Assembly: GCA_964367585.1 (NCBI GenBank)
Contig: CAYIYH010000001.1
Coordinates: 614,138 to 678,137, forward strand
DNA: 64,000 bases
From: CAYJGJ01 sp964367585
GTDB lineage: Bacteria; Bacillota; Clostridia; Peptostreptococcales; Anaerovoracaceae
Direction of reading: 5' to 3'
The notes under the pieces were generated by a model, which was given only the letters and a program-made list of their open reading frames with translations, made no database searches and had not been told where the DNA came from. Shown here piece after piece: positions 8,289 through 15,464 of the stretch (the stretch's first letter is position 1; each line of letters opens with the position of its first letter). A program made the translations under genes and the position numbers.

Positions 8289-9230
8289 CTATGCTATTAT
8301 TACTGTTCCTGTTTTTCCTTCTAATGCTTCCACCGCTTTGTCCAAAGAAGTAATTATTGCTTTTTTGCCAGGATTAGCTTTTGCGAATTTCATAGCCGCT
8401 TGAACTTTTGGAAGCATACTTCCTGGAGCGAAGTGTCCTTCGTCAACATATTTTTGCGCTTCTTCTAAATTCAAAGCGTCGAGATTCTTTTGGTCAGGCT
8501 TATTAAAGTTGATTGCAACTTTTTCTACTTCTGTCAATATCATAAGAACATCAGCCTCGATTTTTTCTGCCAAAAGTTCCGCTGCAAAGTCTTTATCTAT
8601 TACCGCAGCAACTCCTTCTAAGCTTCCGTCCGATTTTGCAACTACTGGAACTCCGCCACCGCCACATGAGATGACCACTGTAGAATCCCAAAGCCTGCGT
8701 ACAGCATCTATTTCTACGATATCTAATGGTATCGGAGATGCCACTACTCTTCTATATCCTCTGCCGGAATCTTCTTTTACAGAATATCCTTTTTCCTTTA
8801 CTAATGCGTTAGCTTCTTCTTCACTGTAAAAAGGACCGATAGGCTTAGTAGGGTTAGTAAATCCAGGATCGTCTGCACCTACTACTACTTGAGTAGCAAC
8901 TGTCACTACAGGTATATCTTTACCTCTCTTTTTAAGCGCATATTTCATAGCTTGTTGCAAATGGTAACCGATGTATCCTTGAGACATAGCTCCACACACA
9001 TCAAAAGGCATTGGAGGCGTAACATCTTTTGCAGCTTCAGACGCCAACAAAATTCTACCTACTTGAGGTCCATTACCGTGTACAAGTCCTATTTCATATC
9101 CTCTTGTGCTGATTTCTGCGATGTATTCGCAAGTGCTTTTTACAACTTCTAGTTGAGCTTCTGCTGTTGCTTCGCCTTTACCTGATTGTAGCGCATTTCC
9201 ACCAAGTGCTATTACAATTTTTTTTGACAT
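8289..9230 (-). CDS. arcC: Carbamate kinase
   Basis: 313 residues, the usual length. It has the amino acid kinase fold with VIALGGNAL at the N-terminus, GLVHGNGPQVG (about residues 50-60) and SCGGGGVPVV in the central loop. It transfers phosphate between carbamoyl phosphate and ADP, giving ATP, CO2 and ammonia, and is the energy-yielding last step of the arginine deiminase pathway in the cytosol. GGAAGG precedes the ATG. It is third in the arcB-arcA-arcC series and is followed by a GC-rich terminator. Confidence 0.97.
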   Translation of the reverse strand: MSKKIVIALGGNALQSGKGEATAEAQLEVVKSTCEYIAEISTRGYEIGLVHGNGPQVGRILLASEAAKDVTPPMPFDVCGAMSQGYIGYHLQQAMKYALKKRGKDIPVVTVATQVVVGADDPGFTNPTKPIGPFYSEEEANALVKEKGYSVKEDSGRGYRRVVASPIPLDIVEIDAVRRLWDSTVVISCGGGGVPVVAKSDGSLEGVAAVIDKDFAAELLAEKIEADVLMILTEVEKVAINFNKPDQKNLDALNLEEAQKYVDEGHFAPGSMLPKVQAAMKFAKANPGKKAIITSLDKAVEALEGKTGTVIIA

Positions 9231-9325
9231 TATATTTTCCTTCCATTCTCATAATTAAAGAAACACTGATTTTTCTGTTTAACTTTTCCCTCAGTATCTT
9301 AAATTTATATCGGAGTATGTTTTCT

Positions 9326-9362
9326 GTCTTCATCGCCACGGACTTATCGTGCAAGGACATAA
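9326..9362 (-). repeat. Dispersed hairpin repeat, partial copy between arcA and arcC
   Basis: On the minus strand TCCTTGCACGATAAGTCC, then GTGGCGATGAAGAC, matches the TTGCACGGTTAGTCCGTGC-AAAAGAC module of the copy at 61.0 kb. It keeps the CACG/CGTG stem. It lies in the arcBAC message, so it would be transcribed. Confidence 0.5.
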
Positions 9363-9377
9363 ACTCCTTTGTCTCGA

Positions 9378-10598
9378 TTATATATCTTCCCTGTTAATTG
9401 GACAAGACATACATCTCGGACCGCCTCGTCCTCTCGACAATTCGGCACTTGGAATTTGTAATACTTTTATACCGCTCTTGTCAAGCAATTCATTTGTTAC
9501 ATAGTTTCTCTCGTACGTAACTACTACTCCCGGAGCGATACACAATGTATTTGAACCGTCATTCCACTGCTCACGCTGTGCAGCCATTTTATCTCCACCA
9601 CCACACCTGATTAATTCAACTGCAGGCAATTTCAATGTATGTGAAAGTATGCTCTCTAATGAATCTGTTATAGTTTTGAATTTTGATTTTCCTTCACTGT
9701 CTAATGTAATTTCGAATAGTCTAAGAGGACCTTCGATTTCAGGATGTATGGTGAACTTGTCGTAATCAACCATAGTAAAGACTGTATCGAGATGCATAAA
9801 GGCTCTAGTTTTCGGAATATCGAACACTAGAACTTTCTTAAATGTAGATTTATGCAATACGTTTTCTGCGAAACGCTCTATAGCTCCTGCGGTAGTTCTT
9901 TCACTTAAACCAATAGCAATAATCTCTTTGTTTAAGACTAATACGTCACCACCTTCAATCGATGGTTCCATATCATAGTTATACCAGAGATCATTTCCCT
10001 CTATCGTGAAATCTTTGTTGTAATGATACATATACTTTAAGAAAAGTGCTTCGCGTCTTCGTGTAGCAGTCTTCATGCTGTGCACACTAAGTCCGTTACC
10101 TAGGCAAGCGCCTGGGTCCCTTGTGAAGTACAAGTTTGGCATAGGGTCCATGTAAAATGGATAATCAGATGTAACGTAATCCGCCAATGATTTATCACGG
10201 ATTTCCCCAATGTCTTCTTTTTTAATACCTGCTATTATTTTGCTCACCATATCTTCGTTACTCATATTAATTAGTAAGTCGTATATAGCTTCTCTAACAC
10301 CGTCAGAATTCAAAAAGCTTACATCCAACATTTCATTTAAGAATTGGGACTTTATGTCCTTGTCAGCAAGGGCTTTGGCAGTTTCAGGTACATAGTAGAC
10401 TACTTCAATGTCATTAGATTTTAGCACTTCTGCGAATCTATCGTGTTCTTCTTGTGCTTTTTTTAGAAATGGAATATCATCAAATAGCAGCCTTTCGAAG
10501 TTTCCAGGAACTAATCCCTCAACTTCAGCATCTAATCTATGCAACAAAACCTTATTAAGTTTTCCAATTTCGGAATAATTGTGAATTCCCTTTTTCAT
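9378..10598 (-). CDS. arcA: Arginine deiminase
   Basis: 406 residues. Signature elements are FTRDPGACLG, the EGGDVLVL substrate-site motif, HLDTVFTMVD and the C-terminal GRGGPRCMSCP holding the catalytic cysteine (about residue 396). It hydrolyses arginine to citrulline and ammonia. An earlier ATG at 10610 is in frame, but GGAG lies inside that extension 6 bases before the ATG at 10598, and nothing useful precedes the first ATG, so 10598 is chosen. It is preceded by arcB and followed by arcC on the same strand. Confidence 0.97.
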   Translation of the reverse strand: MKKGIHNYSEIGKLNKVLLHRLDAEVEGLVPGNFERLLFDDIPFLKKAQEEHDRFAEVLKSNDIEVVYYVPETAKALADKDIKSQFLNEMLDVSFLNSDGVREAIYDLLINMSNEDMVSKIIAGIKKEDIGEIRDKSLADYVTSDYPFYMDPMPNLYFTRDPGACLGNGLSVHSMKTATRRREALFLKYMYHYNKDFTIEGNDLWYNYDMEPSIEGGDVLVLNKEIIAIGLSERTTAGAIERFAENVLHKSTFKKVLVFDIPKTRAFMHLDTVFTMVDYDKFTIHPEIEGPLRLFEITLDSEGKSKFKTITDSLESILSHTLKLPAVELIRCGGGDKMAAQREQWNDGSNTLCIAPGVVVTYERNYVTNELLDKSGIKVLQIPSAELSRGRGGPRCMSCPINREDI

Positions 10599-10620
10599 AT
10601 TTTTCTCCATATTTCAGCGG

Positions 10621-10771
10621 GACATCGTAGCGAACGACGAATCTAGTGTGCAATGTCTGATTGATTCAAGACAGCAAATGGTTAATCGTCCCCAGTAGAA
10701 AAACGACGGAACTAATGTGCGATGCCTGATTAGTTCCGTACTTAATGTAAATCTAAACTGCATACGATGTC
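10621..10771. repeat. Structured repeat insert between arcB and arcA
   Basis: The outer arms GACATCGTA (10621-10629) and TACGATGTC (10763-10771) enclose two inner hairpins: GACGA/TCGTC (10636-10640/10686-10690) and the perfect ACGGAACTAAT/ATTAGTTCCGT (10706-10716/10729-10739). The segments GGAACTAATGTGC and GGGACATCGT are shared with the repeat copy at 61.0 kb. It lies within the arcB-arcA message. Confidence 0.6.
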
Positions 10772-10804
10772 ACAGACTTTTCACGCAGCCGTTATTTATA
10801 ATAA

Positions 10805-11800
10805 TTAGCCGATAGTCGCTACGATTACAGCCTTAATTGTATGCATTCTATTTTCTGCCTCATCGAATACTTTTGAATGCTTACTTCTGAATACTTCATC
10901 CGTTACTTCTCTGATATCATATCCTGCATCTTTTTGTGTTTTTGCCATAGTTGTTTCAAAGTCATGGAAAGAAGGCAAGCAGTGTAAGAATACAACGTCT
11001 TTATTTCCAGTAGCTTCAAGCATATTCATATCGACTCTAAATGGTGTGAGTAATTTTACTCTTGCAGGGATTTCTGCCTCTTCACCCATTGATGCCCATA
11101 CGTCAGCATATATTACGTCAGCGCCTTTTAGACAGCTAGGGTCACTGCTTACTTCTATAGTTGCACCTGTTGCTTTAGCTACTTCTTGAACATTTTTTAT
11201 TACTTCTTGATCAAGTTCCTTAGCCATTTCAGCAGGACCATATGCTACGTAATGCATTCCCATTTTTGCACAACCATACATCCAAGCATAGCTCATGTTG
11301 TTTCTGATGTCTCCACTGAAAACAACTTTAATTTGGCTAAGAGGTTTCGCAACATGCTCTTCTATTGTTAACAAGTCTGCCAATATTTGAGTAGGGTGGT
11401 CTACGTCAGTCAATCCATTCCATACAGGAACGCCTGAGTGTTTAGCTAATTCTTCCACTACAGATTGTTTGAATCCTCTATATTCGATACCATCATAGAA
11501 TCTTCCAAGTACTTTCGCAGTATCTTCTAAAGACTCTTTTTTACCCATTTGCGAGCTACCAGAATCTAAGAATGTAACACCAGCACCTTCTTCCATCGCA
11601 GCTACTTCAAAAGCACATCTTGTTCTTGTAGATGCTTTTTCAAATAAAAGTACAATTGTTTTTCCTTTTAATACTTGGTTACAAATGCCCGCTCTTTTTT
11701 TTGCTTTTAAATCATGCGATAAATCAAGCATATACCTAATTTCTTCTGGGGTGAAATCCATCAATGTCAAAAAACTTCTACCTTTTAAATTTACAGCCAT
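10805..11800 (-). CDS. arcB: Ornithine carbamoyltransferase, catabolic
   Basis: 331 residues. The carbamoyl-phosphate motif STRTR is at residues 57-61, DHPTQ binds in the centre, and HCLP (about 273) is the ornithine-site cysteine motif. In the deiminase pathway it phosphorolyses citrulline to ornithine and carbamoyl phosphate. It stands first in the arcB-arcA-arcC series, which favours the catabolic over the biosynthetic role. AGGAG precedes the ATG. About 200 bases upstream separate it from the antiporter operon. No clear -24/-12 element with GG is present there. Confidence 0.95.
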   Translation of the reverse strand: MAVNLKGRSFLTLMDFTPEEIRYMLDLSHDLKAKKRAGICNQVLKGKTIVLLFEKASTRTRCAFEVAAMEEGAGVTFLDSGSSQMGKKESLEDTAKVLGRFYDGIEYRGFKQSVVEELAKHSGVPVWNGLTDVDHPTQILADLLTIEEHVAKPLSQIKVVFSGDIRNNMSYAWMYGCAKMGMHYVAYGPAEMAKELDQEVIKNVQEVAKATGATIEVSSDPSCLKGADVIYADVWASMGEEAEIPARVKLLTPFRVDMNMLEATGNKDVVFLHCLPSFHDFETTMAKTQKDAGYDIREVTDEVFRSKHSKVFDEAENRMHTIKAVIVATIG

Positions 11801-12008
11801 GATACCATCTCCTTTTCTTCTTACAATATAACTTCCAAAGATTGATTATGGGGAATAAAATTTACTATTGTTCTGTTCTCTTAACTTATTTTGGGTCATT
11901 TTGTTCCCGATTTCTAATATAATACTATATTATTTTAGGCAATACAATAGCTAGAATTCATAATTTTTATGTTTTTTCGAAAAACTTCACATAATTTACA
12001 TTATTTAT

Positions 12009-12359
12009 TTAACTTTCTAAGTCTTCTTTTAGCTTATCGACCGGATTACTATTGCACATCTTGTAGCCTTTTTGGTACACTGCTTTTATTAACATATGTA
12101 TACCAATCGGTGTAGTAATAAGTAAAAAAAACACCGCTATTATACTAGTGTAAGAAATATTTATATCCACATATATTAAAAATATGATGTATGCAATCGT
12201 GAGTGTTATTGCACCCATTGTAATTGGATTAGTGAGTGCGTGTAGCTTGCAATATGTATCGGGAAGTCTTAATATCCCAATACTTCCCGCAAGATAAAAC
12301 AGTCCACCCAAAATTAGTAAGATTCCTATAATACTTTCCCATATGATATCGAGGCTCAT
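12009..12359 (-). CDS. mnhG: Mrp-type Na+/H+ antiporter subunit G
   Basis: 116 residues with three membrane segments and the MnhG core GSIGILRLPDTYCKLHA...NPITMGA. A TTG 24 bases upstream also opens the frame, but the ATG at 12359 is better placed after the GGAAAG/GAAG purine stretch. It is the last gene of the mrp operon, with its start 5 bases beyond the end of subunit F. The Mrp complex exchanges Na+ for H+ across the membrane. Confidence 0.9.
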   Translation of the reverse strand: MSLDIIWESIIGILLILGGLFYLAGSIGILRLPDTYCKLHALTNPITMGAITLTIAYIIFLIYVDINISYTSIIAVFFLLITTPIGIHMLIKAVYQKGYKMCNSNPVDKLKEDLES

Positions 12360-12363
12360 TTGT

Positions 12364-12783
12364 TTACTTCTTTCCTTTTTCAATCATCTCTTCGTGTTCC
12401 ATGTCTAGTAATAGGGCATACTCCATAGCCGCCCTGCTTTCATTCAATGACTCCAGCGATACCTTTTCCGCCGCATTCTCGTTTAGTGGGTATACGATAT
12501 TCCCTTGGCTTATATATTTTGACCAAACCACCATAGATGTAAAACTGAGTATGCATATTATCAATATTCCATTGGTATATTGGTATGTTCCATGAATAAG
12601 TCCATAAAGTATCATTATAGCCATTACTAGATTAATGAACACTTCCATTAACATTATTCTATTTACATCTGTTCGGTTCATGGCGACAGCGATTAAATTA
12701 ATAATCAAAGAAATAGATATTAGCACCATAGTAACATCTACACAAAATGAAATAATGGGGTAATCGACCAAAAAATCAATCAT
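12364..12783 (-). CDS. mnhF: Mrp-type Na+/H+ antiporter subunit F
   Basis: 139 residues. The first 90 match MrpF, with three hydrophobic segments and NLIAVAMNRTDVNRIM. A hydrophilic C-terminal tail of about 45 residues is longer than usual for the family. The start is uncertain: the ATG at 12783 or a GTG at 12792, with GGAGG just upstream of both. It overlaps the end of subunit E. Confidence 0.88.
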   Translation of the reverse strand: MIDFLVDYPIISFCVDVTMVLISISLIINLIAVAMNRTDVNRIMLMEVFINLVMAIMILYGLIHGTYQYTNGILIICILSFTSMVVWSKYISQGNIVYPLNENAAEKVSLESLNESRAAMEYALLLDMEHEEMIEKGKK

Positions 12784-13261
12784 ATTTTCCACTTACCTCC
12801 TTGATTGGAATTTCATAAATTCTTCTTAGTTTTTCGATTATTTTTATCTCGTCTCTTGTATCTAAGACATGGATATATATTTTTTTGTTGTCATCCGCTA
12901 TTCGTACCGTGATGGTTCCCGGTGTCATTGTAACAAAGTTGGCGAATGTTACTAATTCGAAGCTCGTATTAAAATCTATGTCCATCGAAATAATCCCAGG
13001 CTTGAGCTGTTCATTTTTCAAGAAAAAATACGGAAACACATTTAAGTTTTGTATGCATACTTCCTTTAGAAACAATAACACGACTCGGATTGCCTTCCAT
13101 AAAAGATGTATATAAAACCGATTTTTCTTGTCCTTATAAAAGAGGTGTAAAATCATCGTTCCTACCAAGTATCCCAGAACGAACATCTCGACTCTATTTT
13201 CGGGGTCTAATATTAACCACAAAAGACCGATTGCTAAATTATATAATATTTGTAATGGCAA
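12776..13261 (-). CDS. mnhE: Mrp-type Na+/H+ antiporter subunit E
   Basis: 161 residues with two N-terminal hydrophobic segments and the MrpE hallmark NFVTMTPGTITVRI. The start is TTG, chosen because GGAG lies 6 bases upstream and the next internal Met would remove the first membrane segment. It overlaps subunit F by a few bases, which suggests translational coupling. Confidence 0.9.
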   Translation of the reverse strand: MPLQILYNLAIGLLWLILDPENRVEMFVLGYLVGTMILHLFYKDKKNRFYIHLLWKAIRVVLLFLKEVCIQNLNVFPYFFLKNEQLKPGIISMDIDFNTSFELVTFANFVTMTPGTITVRIADDNKKIYIHVLDTRDEIKIIEKLRRIYEIPIKEVSGKYD

Positions 13262-13388
13262 ATTTATCTCCTTACTATTTGCATTTTATATCGACTTTCA
13301 ATTCGGAATTTCAGATCGGAAATTTAGGTCGGAATTTCAGGTAGTATTTAAAAATCACATTTACTGTATTGCGTTCAAATTGTAAAAT

Positions 13389-15110
13389 TTATGAGTAATG
13401 CGGGAACACTGCCTGTATATATTCCATCCTATCCAAAAGCTGTTCCGCAGCACTAGTACAGAGGTTGATTAGAGGCTCCGCAAAAATCCCCATACACATG
13501 CTCGTAAAGACTAATATGTATAGTGGTATAATTGCACCTGTATATTCAAAGTTAATTTCGTCGGTGCTACGGAGTATTTTTTTACTCTTTATTCCTTCTA
13601 TAATATTCATGTCGTGTTCATCATGAATATCGATGTTATTTTTTTCATGCGCAATTTTTTGGATAATTTCTAAATCAGAATCACTCAAACCCTCTAAGGC
13701 CATAGGTTTATCATCTTCCGAGGAAGAAATAATACTCAATGTCTTTCCCTGGATAGGGACTGCCGTAACTCTTCTATTTTCTTTTTTACTCCAATATGCC
13801 GCAAGTAAGATTTTTGACATAGAATATAATGTCAATATTCCAACTAGTACGGCAAATATTACTGTAACATAAGAGCCAACGCCTAATGCGCTCTCTATCA
13901 CCAACATTTTTGCAAAAAATCCCGAAAAAGGAGGCGCACCAAACAATGATATTGAGAGTGCAAAAAAACCCCAAGACAACATTGGGTAAGATTTATGTAA
14001 TGACAGCGGCTCCTCTTCACAGCGCATTTTGGAGTCGGCATATATATCATCTGTCCCTCTTATTCTTTGCGCTATACCTGCGCTAATAAAAAGTCCTCCC
14101 TTAACCACCGAGTGGTGTAATAGGAATAATATTGAAGCCGCAACAGATTCTATAGTATATAATGAGAAAGCAACTGCCATATATCCTATTTGCGATATGC
14201 TGTGATATGCGAGTATTTTCTTCTGTTTGCTATAACTTACAGCTCCCAATACTCCGATTACCATGCCCATTATTGCAATAAAATTTATATAGACTTGAAC
14301 CAAACTCTCGCTTGGATCGAATATTAGTGTAAAAAATCTGATTAAAGAATATATCCCTACTTTTGTAACTAATGCTGTAAAAATAAATGTTACTGGGCTT
14401 TTTGCCGAGGCATATACGTCGGGTAGCCATATGAACATCGGGAACAATGCACCTTTTATTGAAAAAACGACTAAAAATATCATGCTTATCAAAGACATCA
14501 TTCTGCCATCTTCGATTCTTTCTGATAAAATAGCAATGTCCGCAAAGTTAAGGGTCCCTGTCGTACTATAAAGGAGGCCTATTCCGATTAGTAAAAACAC
14601 TGTGGCAATTACGTTTACGGTCATATACAAAAATGTCGCCCTTAACTGTTTCTTTGAACTTCCTATTACTAACAACACATAAGATGCCATCAGCAATATT
14701 TCATAAAATACAAATAAATTAAATATATCTGCCGTAATAAAACTACCATTTATACCTACTATTAGAAAATGCCAAATTGCGTAGTAGCCGTGCTTTTCTC
14801 TTTCACTGCTTATCATTTGATAACTGAATAATAGTCCAACAAGTGAAAGCACAGATCCCAGCAAGAGCATAATTGAGCTAAAAATATCGACAACAAACGT
14901 AACTGCATAAGGTGCATCGTGTCCGCCGATATTGAGAGCCATAGGGCCCATACTCAGAACTACCTCGAGTATCAATAAATTTAGAATTATCATAAGCACA
15001 GCGGCGGTTATCGATATCGTCTGTTGAAAGCTTCTATTGGTTCTATTCAACAACAAAATTAATGCCGTAAGCAGGGGAATTCCTAGAGTAAATATTATTG
15101 CATTACTCAT
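13389..15110 (-). CDS. mnhD: Mrp-type Na+/H+ antiporter subunit D
   Basis: 573 residues of the NADH-dehydrogenase ND2/ND5-like proton antiporter family, with about 14 membrane segments and the core SYVLLVIGSSKKQLRAT and AYHSISQIGYMAVAFSL. It is longer than the usual 490-500: a charged insert of about 70 residues (SEDDKPMALEG...DIHDEHDMNIIEG) sits before the last helix and would face the cytosol. The start at 15110 has GGAGG 6 bases upstream. It overlaps the end of subunit C. Confidence 0.93.
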   Translation of the reverse strand: MSNAIIFTLGIPLLTALILLLNRTNRSFQQTISITAAVLMIILNLLILEVVLSMGPMALNIGGHDAPYAVTFVVDIFSSIMLLLGSVLSLVGLLFSYQMISSEREKHGYYAIWHFLIVGINGSFITADIFNLFVFYEILLMASYVLLVIGSSKKQLRATFLYMTVNVIATVFLLIGIGLLYSTTGTLNFADIAILSERIEDGRMMSLISMIFLVVFSIKGALFPMFIWLPDVYASAKSPVTFIFTALVTKVGIYSLIRFFTLIFDPSESLVQVYINFIAIMGMVIGVLGAVSYSKQKKILAYHSISQIGYMAVAFSLYTIESVAASILFLLHHSVVKGGLFISAGIAQRIRGTDDIYADSKMRCEEEPLSLHKSYPMLSWGFFALSISLFGAPPFSGFFAKMLVIESALGVGSYVTVIFAVLVGILTLYSMSKILLAAYWSKKENRRVTAVPIQGKTLSIISSSEDDKPMALEGLSDSDLEIIQKIAHEKNNIDIHDEHDMNIIEGIKSKKILRSTDEINFEYTGAIIPLYILVFTSMCMGIFAEPLINLCTSAAEQLLDRMEYIQAVFPHYS

Positions 15111-15450
15111 TTTCATCCTCCTCGTTGTAGTCAATTTTGTTAATTTCCTCTGTTCCATACGCCCTATATGTTTGGAAAGCCAAAACTAGCGCATATGCGA
15201 CAATTGCAAGATTTAGAATTATTGCTGTAACAACCATGGCCTGTGGTAAAGGGTCTGCATATAACTCAACACCTTCACGCACTATCGGAGCCTCTCCTCT
15301 TTGTAGCCTACCCATAGTTATAATAAATAAGACACAAGCATTACTCAAAAAACTAAATCCAAATACAGTGGTCAATAGTCTTCTACCCATAATCATATAC
15401 ACGCCACAACCGAACAATACAGCTATCAATAATGCAATTAAATATTCCAT
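15103..15450 (-). CDS. mnhC: Mrp-type Na+/H+ antiporter subunit C
   Basis: 115 residues, NuoK-like, with three membrane segments. It holds GVYMIMGRRLLTTVFGFSFLSNACVLFI and the conserved ADPLPQAMVVTAIILN. It shares 8 bases with the start of subunit D. GAGG precedes its ATG by about 9 bases. Confidence 0.95.
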   Translation of the reverse strand: MEYLIALLIAVLFGCGVYMIMGRRLLTTVFGFSFLSNACVLFIITMGRLQRGEAPIVREGVELYADPLPQAMVVTAIILNLAIVAYALVLAFQTYRAYGTEEINKIDYNEEDENE

Positions 15451-15464
15451 GGTATATTACCTCT

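Noticed and set aside
8509..8829. Open frame of 106 codons opposite arcC
   Set aside because: It is a shadow of the carbamate kinase gene: no ribosome site, and a composition explained by the codon pattern of arcC.
9245..9259. Half of the activator palindrome (ATTCTCATAAT) just before arcC
   Set aside because: Only one arm is present, it overlaps the ribosome-binding region, and there is no -24/-12 promoter beside it.
11930..11970. Sigma-54-like element ahead of arcB (minus strand TAGCTATTGTATTGCC)
   Set aside because: The TTGC part and spacing fit, but the essential GG at -24 is AG, and no activator palindrome lies nearby.
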